This document shows positions 1 to 6,727 of a stretch of DNA of 12,733 nt, one piece after another. Numbering within the stretch: position 1 is the stretch's first letter; every line of letters starts with the position of its first letter. The notes under the pieces were generated by a model. That model saw only the letters and a program-made list of their open reading frames with translations, had not been told where the DNA came from and ran no database searches. The stretch is from the NCBI GenBank assembly GCA_023406965.1, contig JAEXTI010000426.1:1-12733 (forward strand). Direction: 5' to 3'. Both the position numbers and the translations under genes were made by a program. This DNA is from Chloroflexota bacterium (GTDB lineage Bacteria; Chloroflexota; Anaerolineae; Anaerolineales; Anaerolineaceae).

Positions 1-857
1 CGGGGCGCCAGGAGCATGAGGAAGAAGCCGTCTTTCTCTTCGGGGTCGGTCGGGTCGCGGAAGGTGAGCAAGTGCAGGGCTTCGCTCTCGCCCAGGGAGT
101 AGTACAGGTCGAAGTCGGTATCCGGTAGGACGTTTTTATCTTCCCAGGAGGCGGTGAAGCCGGTTTGGCCTTCGCGTGTCACATCGACCGGGTGGCTGGG
201 TGAATAGACTGCTCGCACAGGGGTCTTCCCGGAGGTGTTGACGGTGATAGAGACCGATTCAAGGGGTTGGAGAGAGAATTTTTCGGTGTTAAGCGGGTAG
301 TTGTAGTGCACGAGGCCGTTCTCAGCAGTCAGCACCTGGCTGTACTGCAGCTCGATGCGCCGCTCTTCCTGAGAAGCAATGGGGAAGACGCTGGCCTGAA
401 CCGCGCCGCGCCCAACGTACTCCAGCAGGGCTGGGTCTTGCAGGGAGGAGACAATTTCTTCGTAAACTTTGCGGGCTTCGGCGGCTTCCATGACTTTGCC
501 TTGCACCGGCTCGCCGTCGATCCACAGCAGGAAGTCGTCGACCACGGCCCCTTCGGGGAGCGGGAAGATGTAGGTGCCTTCGATAGCATAGTCGTTGGGG
601 TTGTAGAAGACTTGATCCACGCGGGTGGTGGCTACCTGATCGACGATATCAACCGTGACGTGGTGATAGCGGAAAACCAGTTGGGTCATGGGGCGCGGGG
701 GGATGGGCGGGCAGGGATCCACGAAGCAGGGTGGCGGCGGGCAGCCCTCCAGCGGGCAGGGCGGGGGGATGATGATGCCGTCGGCGTGGACGGTTTTGAG
801 GGGTAGGGCCAGAAATAGGACGACAAAGGCGAGGGCAAGCAGTCTGCGGGCGTTCAT
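1..857 (-). CDS. VIT-domain exported protein, partial (3' end beyond the left edge)
   Basis: The frame is open from ATG at 857 to the window edge, giving 285 codons and no stop. A GGAGGAG ribosome binding site lies at 861-867, 3 nt before the start. Residues 1-25 form a signal peptide (two Arg, a hydrophobic core, cleavage probably after VHA). Residues 28-56 are Pro-rich with Cys at 34, 39, 44 and 49, exactly five apart. From about residue 59 to 176 the sequence matches a vault/inter-alpha-trypsin (VIT) domain: a VTVDI..QVATTRVDQVF strand pair, a YIFPLPEGAVV core and an AxxARKVYEEIV helix. In this family a von Willebrand A domain usually follows; it would begin near DGFFLMLLAP at the edge and is not visible. 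The protein is therefore probably secreted or surface-anchored with a binding or adhesive role. Its function is not known precisely. VIT assignment is strong; the vWA part is inference. Confidence 0.88.
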   Translation of the reverse strand, partial: MNARRLLALAFVVLFLALPLKTVHADGIIIPPPCPLEGCPPPPCFVDPCPPIPPRPMTQLVFRYHHVTVDIVDQVATTRVDQVFYNPNDYAIEGTYIFPLPEGAVVDDFLLWIDGEPVQGKVMEAAEARKVYEEIVSSLQDPALLEYVGRGAVQASVFPIASQEERRIELQYSQVLTAENGLVHYNYPLNTEKFSLQPLESVSITVNTSGKTPVRAVYSPSHPVDVTREGQTGFTASWEDKNVLPDTDFDLYYSLGESEALHLLTFRDPTDPEEKDGFFLMLLAP

Positions 858-860
858 TTT

Positions 861-867
861 CTCCTCC
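861..867 (-). promoter_or_regulatory. Shine-Dalgarno of the VIT-domain gene
   Basis: On the minus strand GGAGGAG is followed by AAA and ATG (857-855). This fixes the start of the VIT gene and shows that canonical SD-led initiation is used here alongside the apparently leaderless genes elsewhere in the window. Confidence 0.75.
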
Positions 868-958
868 GGGGAGCCGCCCGCGTGGGTTGGGAGCAGGGCG
901 GTTCACAGCTATAACGCCCGCGGGAGAAGGAAAGTTCCCCGAGGAAATGTGCGGAGAT

Positions 959-1059
959 TTTCTCCACGAATTACACCAATTTACACGAATGGTTTTGTAG
1001 GGACGCAGCGGTGGGGTAAGGCTTGACAATCAACCGGGATCGCGCTGCGCCCGTGAGGA
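959..1059. repeat. 101-bp direct repeat, copy 1
   Basis: This copy aligns without gaps to 1135-1235 at an offset of 176, with 7 mismatches in 101 positions by hand count. It starts TTCTCCACGAATT, contains CACCAATTTACACGAATGG and ends CGCTGCGCCCGTGAGGA. Inside it, GGACGCAGCG (1001-1010) can pair with CGCTGCGCCC (1043-1052) with one mismatch. It does not encode a protein and shows no transposase, so it is best called a dispersed intergenic repeat. Confidence 0.9.
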
Positions 1060-1095
1060 GAAGAGAAAATCCACGGAGAAGAACAGAGATTCATC

Positions 1096-1125
1096 CGCGA
1101 ATGGTCGCGAATAAGCGCGAATGGG
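1096..1125. repeat. Three tandem 10-bp units, CGCGAATNNN
   Basis: CGCGAATGGT, CGCGAATAAG and CGCGAATGGG follow each other directly, so the seven-base core recurs at exactly 10-bp steps, one helical turn. The unit lies between the two 101-bp repeats. The start of those repeats also has ACGAAT/ACCAAT/ACGAAT spaced 9-10 bp (1142, 1151 and 1161 in copy 2), so both may belong to one repeat class. Confidence 0.8.
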
Positions 1126-1134
1126 AAGGGGATG

Positions 1135-1235
1135 TTTCTCCACGAATTCCACCAATTTACACGAATGGTTTTGTAGGGGCGCAGCGGTGAGATAAGGTCT
1201 GAGAATCAACCGGGATCGCGCTGCGCCCGTGAGGA
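1135..1235. repeat. 101-bp direct repeat, copy 2
   Basis: This is the second copy of the element at 959-1059, about 93% identical. Here the internal inverted repeat is perfect: GGGCGCAGCG at 1177-1186 pairs with CGCTGCGCCC at 1219-1228 across a 32-nt loop. Copy 1 carries one mismatch in the same stem, so copy 2 is the more intact form. Confidence 0.9.
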
Positions 1236-1317
1236 AGTGGGAGGAACCGCAGAGCGAAGAAAGGTTTGTTACGCGGATAGTTCTGTTGCCTGGGTAGTGC
1301 AAGATGGACGGGGGCGC

Positions 1318-1359
1318 GTGATGTGTAAGGGCAATTCATGAATTGCCCTTGCACATCAC
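1318..1359. repeat. 42-bp near-perfect palindrome over the cydDC stop codon
   Basis: The sequence is self-complementary around 1338.5, with a single non-Watson-Crick pair (1326/1351) and the core GGGCAATTCATGAATTGCCC. The TGA stop of cydDC (1358-1356) lies inside the right arm. In the minus-strand transcript no T-run follows (the next bases are GCGCCCCC), so it is not a standard intrinsic terminator. It could still form a strong 3'-end hairpin that protects the mRNA, or be a REP-like dispersed element. Confidence 0.85.
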
Positions 1360-4300
1360 AACACGCTCTGCTGCACCTGCCAGGCGCGGGCGTACCAGCC
1401 GCCCTGGGCCAGAAGTTGGGTGTGCGTGCCCCGCGCCGTGATTTGACCGTCTTCCATGACCCACACCTCGTCCATGCGCTCCAGCCCGGCCAGCCAGTGG
1501 GTGATATACAGCAAGCTGCGGTTAAGTGAGACTTCCAGCAGCACATCTAGCAGCAGACGCCCGGTATGCGCGTCCAGGTTGGCGGCTGGCTCGTCGAGGA
1601 TGAGCAGCGGGGCATCGCGCAACAGCGCGCGGGCCGCAGCCACGCGCTGTCGCTCTCCGCCCGAGAGACGCGCCCCACCTTCTTCGAGCCAGGTGTCCAG
1701 CCTCTGGGGCAGTTGCGATGCCATGCTTTGCAGTTGGGCGCCGCGCAGCGCTGCCCACAGTTGGTCTTCCTGCGCATCCGGCCGGGCCAGCAACAGGTTG
1801 CTGCGCAGGCTGGCATTGAAGATGTAAGTGTGCTGATCCACCAGGGCGATTTTGGCGCGCACATCGTTATTCGCATAGGAGCGGATATCCCGCCCGTTCA
1901 ACAGCAGGCTGCCAGGGGGGCAATCCCAGAAGCGCAGCAGCAGGCGGGCCAGTGTGGATTTGCCCGCGCCGGAGGGACCCACCAGCGCCACCCGCTTGCC
2001 CGGCGGGAGGTCAAAGGACACGCTGCGCAAGGCAGCGGGCTGACCGGGCGCGTAGCGGAAGGTGAGGCCGCGGGCTTGTAGAGCCATGCTCGTGGGAGCG
2101 GGCAAAGGTTGGGCGGGGTCGGTGACGGCAGGTTTGGCCTGCACCAGCTCAAACAGGCGGCGGGCGGCTTGCAGGCAGCTTTCCAGGTTTTGGGCGGCCA
2201 GGCTGAGCGGCGTCACCGCTTCAAACGAGGCTAACGCCAGCAGCGAGAGCACGGCCAGGTCTACGCCGCTGATGGCTCGCGAGGTCACCAAAGGGATGGC
2301 TGCCCACAGCAGCGCCCACAAGGTCAGGTTGGTCAGGAGCAGCCCCGCGGCGTTACCCATCGCGCCGCTCCAGGCCAGGCGCAACTGGGCCTGGCTGTGT
2401 TCTCGGCTGAGGGCAGAGAGGCGGGAAGCCTGCTGGTGGGCGGCGTTGAAGACCAGCAGATCGGATAAACCCTGGATGCCGTCCACCAGGGCGGCGCTCA
2501 AAGCCGAGCGGGCGCGGCTCTCGGCTTTTCCGGCGGCACGGCTGAGGGCATGGGTGAGCAGGGGCAGGCCGATGCCCGCCAGGAGCAAGCCGCCCGCCAG
2601 CAGCGCGCCCAGGGCAGGGTGGTAGCGCCCGGTAAACCAGCCCATTCCGGCGGTGACGATGACGGCGGCAATGGGCGGAGCCACGGCACGAACGTAGAAG
2701 TTTTCGAGAATGTCGATGTCGCCGGTGATGCGGTTGAGCAGGTCGCCGCCGCGCTGCTGCTCGAGGCGGGCGGGGGCCAGCGGCTCGAGGGCGCGGTAAA
2801 ACCACACCCGCAGGCGGGCCAGCAGGCGGAAGTTGACCGAATGGGAGGACAGGCGTTCGAGATAGCGAAAAACTCCCCGCCCGATGCCAAAGGCGCGCAC
2901 GCCCACGATAGCCACCTGCAGCGCGGCGATGGAAGGGTGCAGGGCCGCCGAGGCGATCAGGTAGGCTGAAGTTCCCAGCAGGCCGATGCCGCTGAGCAGG
3001 GTGGCAACGGAAAGGAAGACGGAGAGCGCTGTCCATCCGGCGTAGGGGCGCAAGAAGCCCAGCAACCGCGCCAGGATGGATCGATCGCTGATTCTCTTTT
3101 CTGTTGTTGTGGGGAGAGAAGGGCTTGCGGGTTTGCTGGATTGTTGCGGCTGCGGGATAACTTCGAGCGGTGGTGGCTGACTCGGCGTTTCAGCGATGCC
3201 GCCGAAGGCTTGCGCCAGCCGGGCAAAGGCTCCGCCCGCAGCCAGCAGGTCGGTGGGGCGGCCCTGCTCGCGGATTTGTCCATCTTCCAGCAGCACAACC
3301 CAATCGGCGCGGCGGACGGTGGTGATGCGGTGGGCGATGATCAGGACGGTGCGCGTCTGGCACAACTCGCGCACGGTGGCTTCCAGGCGGGCCTCTTCGG
3401 GCAGGTCCAGGTGGGCAGTGGGCTCGTCCAGCACCAGCAGGGGGACATTGCGCAAAAAAGCCCGTGCCAGGGCCAGACGCTGGGCCTGGCCTCCGCTCAG
3501 GCGCGCGCCGCCTTCCCCAACGGTGGTGTTCAGCCCTTCGGGCAGCTCGCGGGCCCATTCTTCCAGGCGGGCCAGGCGCAGGGCCTGCCACAACTGCTCT
3601 GGCGAGGCTTGCGGATTCGCGACGCGCAGGTTGGCTGCCAGGCTGTCGTGAAACAGGTGCGGGTGCTGGGGCACCCAGGCCATGCCTGAGCGCCAGGCCT
3701 CTTCGCCAAGTTCGTCCATGCTGCGACCGTTAACGTGAATGTGCCCGGACTGTGGGCGCAAGAATCCCAGCAGCAGCCAGGCCAGGGTGGTTTTTCCCGC
3801 TCCGCTGGGACCCACCAGAGCGGTTAGCGTGCCGGGGCGCAGATCCAGGTTGAACTGCCGGACGGCCTCTTGATCTACGCCGGGGTAGGCGAAGGAGACA
3901 TGATCAAAGTTCACCTGGGCTTTGTCCGCGGAGGGCGGCGCGAGCTGGGCGGGGGTGACTGGGGCAGCCAAAACGGGTTGGTCATCCAGCACTTCCCAAA
4001 TCTTTTTGGCCGCGGTCATACCGTTCATGGCGGCATGGAAGCGCAAGCCCAGGGTGCGCAGGGGGGCGTAAAAATCGGGAGCGATGACCAGCAGGAAAAA
4101 AGCCTCTTCGAAGCCTAATTGCCCGTAAAGCAGGCGCAGCCCCACCTGGACGGCAATGACAGCCGTGCTGATGGTGCCCAACAGCTCCAGAGCCAGGGCG
4201 GAAAGGAAGGTGACGCGCAGCACACTAAGGGTGGTATCGCGGTAGCGCTCGCTGACGGTGGCAATACGCCCGGCCTGTTCAGCGCTACGCCCCAATGCTT

Positions 4301-4928
4301 TGAGCGTGCGCAGCCCCTGGAGGGTATCCAGAAAGTAGGCACTCATGCGGTTGAGCGTGGTCCATTGACGCTGAGTCAGGCGCTCAGCGGTGCGGCCAAT
4401 GAGAGCCATGAAGAAAGGAATGAGCGGGCCGGTGACGAGCAAAATGACGCCGGAGAGCGGGTCCAGGGGGAAGACCAGGATCAAGATGCCCAGGGGAATC
4501 AATCCAGCCAGGGCCACCTGGGGCAGGTATTGGGCGAAGTAGGCGTCCAGGGCCTCTACACCTTGCAGCGCGGTGGCAGCCAGCTCGCCGGTGGGTTTTC
4601 CGCGCAGGGCCGCCGGGCCTAATTCGACCAGGCGGGAGAAGAAGCGCTCGCGCAGGGTGGTTTTCACCTGGGCGGCGGCAGCGCTGCCGGCCGCTTCACC
4701 GAGCAAGGAGAAGGTGGCGCGGGCCAGGATCAGTGCTAGCAGGCCACTCAACAATGGCTGCACCTGGGCCAGATTCTTCCCATCCAGGAACACTGCGGCG
4801 ATGATGCGGCTGAGCGCGCGTGCTGAGAAGACCGCCAACAGCGCCGCAACCAACCCGCCAGCGACAGACAGGATGAGTTTGAGGGCAGCAGGGCGAACCA
4901 GGCGGAGCAGGCGCGGATGGAGGTACAT
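1356..4928 (-). CDS. cydDC: Fused CydD-CydC thiol/heme-linked ABC exporter
   Basis: The 1190-residue protein holds two complete ABC half-transporters in CydD-CydC order. In half 1, membrane helices fill about residues 15-300; Walker A GPSGAGKT is at 373-380, Q-loop Q421, signature LSGGQ 477-481, Walker B LLVLDEP 497-503 and switch H533. A Pro/Ser-rich linker spans about 578-614. In half 2, membrane helices lie at about 637-900; GPSGAGKS is at 984-991, LSGGE 1088-1092, LLILDEP near 1108-1114 and H1144. Both ATP sites look intact. In E. coli CydD and CydC are separate proteins of about 588 and 573 residues that form a heterodimeric inner-membrane exporter of cysteine and glutathione, needed for cytochrome bd assembly; their sum matches this length. 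Fused forms are known in other bacteria, for example Streptomyces. No cydA or cydB lies beside it. ATG 4928 lacks an SD but has TATAAT 8 nt upstream. General multidrug export is a less likely alternative. Confidence 0.9.
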   Translation of the reverse strand: MYLHPRLLRLVRPAALKLILSVAGGLVAALLAVFSARALSRIIAAVFLDGKNLAQVQPLLSGLLALILARATFSLLGEAAGSAAAAQVKTTLRERFFSRLVELGPAALRGKPTGELAATALQGVEALDAYFAQYLPQVALAGLIPLGILILVFPLDPLSGVILLVTGPLIPFFMALIGRTAERLTQRQWTTLNRMSAYFLDTLQGLRTLKALGRSAEQAGRIATVSERYRDTTLSVLRVTFLSALALELLGTISTAVIAVQVGLRLLYGQLGFEEAFFLLVIAPDFYAPLRTLGLRFHAAMNGMTAAKKIWEVLDDQPVLAAPVTPAQLAPPSADKAQVNFDHVSFAYPGVDQEAVRQFNLDLRPGTLTALVGPSGAGKTTLAWLLLGFLRPQSGHIHVNGRSMDELGEEAWRSGMAWVPQHPHLFHDSLAANLRVANPQASPEQLWQALRLARLEEWARELPEGLNTTVGEGGARLSGGQAQRLALARAFLRNVPLLVLDEPTAHLDLPEEARLEATVRELCQTRTVLIIAHRITTVRRADWVVLLEDGQIREQGRPTDLLAAGGAFARLAQAFGGIAETPSQPPPLEVIPQPQQSSKPASPSLPTTTEKRISDRSILARLLGFLRPYAGWTALSVFLSVATLLSGIGLLGTSAYLIASAALHPSIAALQVAIVGVRAFGIGRGVFRYLERLSSHSVNFRLLARLRVWFYRALEPLAPARLEQQRGGDLLNRITGDIDILENFYVRAVAPPIAAVIVTAGMGWFTGRYHPALGALLAGGLLLAGIGLPLLTHALSRAAGKAESRARSALSAALVDGIQGLSDLLVFNAAHQQASRLSALSREHSQAQLRLAWSGAMGNAAGLLLTNLTLWALLWAAIPLVTSRAISGVDLAVLSLLALASFEAVTPLSLAAQNLESCLQAARRLFELVQAKPAVTDPAQPLPAPTSMALQARGLTFRYAPGQPAALRSVSFDLPPGKRVALVGPSGAGKSTLARLLLRFWDCPPGSLLLNGRDIRSYANNDVRAKIALVDQHTYIFNASLRSNLLLARPDAQEDQLWAALRGAQLQSMASQLPQRLDTWLEEGGARLSGGERQRVAAARALLRDAPLLILDEPAANLDAHTGRLLLDVLLEVSLNRSLLYITHWLAGLERMDEVWVMEDGQITARGTHTQLLAQGGWYARAWQVQQSVL

Positions 4929-4933
4929 ATTTC

Positions 4934-5014
4934 GTAATTATACAAGACGGGATGGCAACTGCTCAGAGATCGAAGAAAGTTGGCCCTTCTCCGTCTCTGG
5001 TTGAGTAATTACAC
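4934..5014. promoter_or_regulatory. Pair of GTAATTAYAC sites in the divergent region
   Basis: GTAATTATAC (4934-4943) and GTAATTACAC (5005-5014) differ at one base and share a palindromic GTAATTAC-like core. The first overlaps the cydDC -10 box; the second sits just upstream of the ubiB -10. The placement fits operator sites for one regulator acting on both genes. AT-rich decamers can recur by chance, so this is a candidate only. Confidence 0.35.
4937..4942 (-). promoter_or_regulatory. -10 box of cydDC, close to the start (probably leaderless)
   Basis: The minus strand reads TATAAT, 8 nt, ATG (4928). A transcript starting the usual 6-8 nt after the -10 would begin at or next to the A of the ATG. 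No Shine-Dalgarno is present and no strong -35 was found (TGAGCA at 17-nt spacing matches 3 of 6). Confidence 0.6.
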
Positions 5015-5020
5015 GGAATG

Positions 5021-5026
5021 TATAAT
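5021..5026 (+). promoter_or_regulatory. -10 box of ubiB, 6 nt before the ATG (probably leaderless)
   Basis: TATAAT, then GGAAGC, then ATG (5033). Initiation 6-7 nt after the -10 would place the first transcribed base on the ATG. This argues against the in-frame ATG at 5018, which overlaps the box itself. TTGAGT at 5001-5006 is only 14 nt upstream, too close for a good -35. Confidence 0.6.
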
Positions 5027-5032
5027 GGAAGC

Positions 5033-6721
5033 ATGGCCAATTCGGTGTTGCCCAAGATTCCCTGGTTCACGCGGCGCTCGCTGCTCTCGCGCTCGCAGCA
5101 AATCATTGCCACGCTCATCCGCCACGGGCTGGGCTGGCTGATGACCAAGGCCGAAGGCGACACAGGCAGCCCCAGCGCGGCGCGCAAGCTGCTGCGGCAG
5201 GTCAAGCACACTCAGGCTGGGGAGCTGGTGGCGGCGCTGATTGAGTTGGGGCCGACCTTCATCAAATTTGGGCAGGCGTTGGGCGCGCGCGCCGACTTGC
5301 TGCCAGAGTCCTACATCGAAGCGCTTAGTAAATTGCAGGATGAGATCCCCCCGCTGCCCTTTGAGGCTTTTGAGAAGACACTGGTTGAAGAACTTGGCAA
5401 ACCCGTGTATGAGATTTTTGCGGTATTTGACCGAGAACCGATTGCCTCGGCATCCATTGGGCAGGTATATGCCGCCGAGTTGTGGACCGGGGAGGCGGTG
5501 GTGGTCAAGATCGTTCGCCCCGGCGCCGAAGAGATCTTTGAGCAGGATTTGGAAATCCTCACTGACATGGCTGAGTGGGTGCACCAGCACACGCCCCTGC
5601 ACAACCTGCTTAACCTGCCCGCTCTGGTGGAGGAGTTTGCTTACACGGTGCGGGCCGAGTTTGACTACTTGCGCGAGGGGCGCAATGCCGATGTGTTCCG
5701 GCGCAACTTCACCGATGATTATCACGTCTATATCCCTGAGGTGCACTGGGAATACACTACCCGGCGGGTGATCACCCTGGAGCGAGTGGCGGGGGTGAAG
5801 ATCAATGATTTGGCGGGGCTGGATGCGGCAGGCATTGACCGCCAGCAGGTGGCCGAAAACCTGATGCATTTTGCCATGCGCCAGATTTTTGAGTTTGGCT
5901 TGTTCCATGCCGACCCCCATGCGGGCAACTTCTTTGTCCAGCCGGATGCGACCCTGGCGGTGATCGACTTCGGCATGGTGGGGCGGTTGAGCCATCAAAC
6001 CAAGCGCACCTTCCTGGGGATCGCCATTGCCCTGGATCGCGGGGATGCCAACATCCTGGTGGATGAGCTGCTCAACGCCGGGTTGCTGACCCGCGCCCTG
6101 GACCGCCGTGCGCTGATCCGCGACTTCGAGCGCCTTTTTGACCGTCTGACGGGAGCTTCGTTGAAAGAGATCAGCGCGGCGCAGTTCATGGGCGATGTCA
6201 TGTCTATTGCGCTGCGCAACGGCCTGCAACTGCCCGGCGAATTGGTGACGCTGCTGCGCGGGATAGCCATCAGCGAGGGAACCGGGACGCTGTTGTACCC
6301 GGATTTTGAGCTAATCAAATTCGCCACACCCTACCTGACGCGCTTCTGGAAAGAGGAGCGCTCACCGGCAAGGATGATGCCGCGGGTGGCGCAATCGACG
6401 CTGGACGGGCTGGAGTTGTCCCTGGATATGCCGCAGCGGATTAACCGCCTGCTCAATCAGATCGAGCGCGGGCAGTTTGAAGTGAACATCAACCAGAAGA
6501 TTATCGATGACATGACCGGCAAGATGCAGAAGATGACCAACCGCATGGCCCTGGGGATGATTGTCTCGGCGGTGATCATTGCCCTGGCCCTGGTGATGGC
6601 GGTGTATAAGTTCGATGTGTGGCAGAACCTGGGCGAGTATGTGTTTGGGTTTGCCTTTATCTCTTCGCTGGTGTTAGGCGCCTGGTTGATTTGGTCCATC
6701 CTCCGCTCGGGGAGGACATAA
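5033..6721 (+). CDS. ubiB: UbiB/ABC1 (AarF/COQ8) family atypical kinase
   Basis: A 562-residue protein with all hallmarks of the UbiB family: the KxGQ motif (KFGQ, 78-81), the Ala-rich loop ASASIGQV (138-145), lysine K159 in VVVK, the catalytic segment HADPHAGNF (292-300) and the DFG motif (312-314). Two membrane helices close the protein at about 507-526 and 536-557, the usual C-terminal membrane anchor. Family members are ATPases or atypical kinases supporting isoprenoid-quinone synthesis or lipid trafficking; the true substrate is unsettled. Chloroflexota generally use menaquinone, so a strict ubiquinone role is unlikely and the symbol names the family. I chose ATG 5033 over ATG 5018 because 5018 lies inside the promoter. 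The gene diverges from cydDC across 104 bp, which suggests a shared respiratory theme. The following gene begins 6 nt after the TAA. Confidence 0.93.
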   Translation: MANSVLPKIPWFTRRSLLSRSQQIIATLIRHGLGWLMTKAEGDTGSPSAARKLLRQVKHTQAGELVAALIELGPTFIKFGQALGARADLLPESYIEALSKLQDEIPPLPFEAFEKTLVEELGKPVYEIFAVFDREPIASASIGQVYAAELWTGEAVVVKIVRPGAEEIFEQDLEILTDMAEWVHQHTPLHNLLNLPALVEEFAYTVRAEFDYLREGRNADVFRRNFTDDYHVYIPEVHWEYTTRRVITLERVAGVKINDLAGLDAAGIDRQQVAENLMHFAMRQIFEFGLFHADPHAGNFFVQPDATLAVIDFGMVGRLSHQTKRTFLGIAIALDRGDANILVDELLNAGLLTRALDRRALIRDFERLFDRLTGASLKEISAAQFMGDVMSIALRNGLQLPGELVTLLRGIAISEGTGTLLYPDFELIKFATPYLTRFWKEERSPARMMPRVAQSTLDGLELSLDMPQRINRLLNQIERGQFEVNINQKIIDDMTGKMQKMTNRMALGMIVSAVIIALALVMAVYKFDVWQNLGEYVFGFAFISSLVLGAWLIWSILRSGRT

Positions 6722-6727
6722 GAGTGC

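Larger units (their letters stand above)
858..1355. other. Repeat-filled non-coding region
   Basis: About 500 bases lie between the start of the VIT gene and the stop of cydDC with no convincing gene. Short open frames here have no ribosome binding site and cross the repeat copies. The region holds two 101-bp direct repeat copies, a 10-bp tandem motif and part of a 42-bp palindrome, each listed separately. A possible -10 (TATAGC, minus strand, 913-908) for the VIT gene has no good -35. Nothing was recognised in 1236-1317. Confidence 0.7.

Noticed and set aside
267..806. Plus-strand open frame across the VIT gene
   Set aside because: The minus strand encodes a clear signal peptide and VIT domain with a strong ribosome binding site; the plus frame is a shadow.
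649..1302. Short minus-strand frames across the repeat region
   Set aside because: They cross the 101-bp repeat copies or lie in another frame of the VIT gene, have no SD and encode repetitive peptide.
858..1359. CRISPR array or insertion sequence as explanation for the repeats
   Set aside because: There are only two long copies and no regular spacers, cas genes or transposase. The 42-bp palindrome does not flank the 101-bp units as terminal inverted repeats.
5009..6229. Long open frame (406 codons) antisense to ubiB
   Set aside because: ubiB on the other strand has all family motifs. The antisense frame is low-complexity, has no ribosome binding site and is a by-product of GC-rich codon use.
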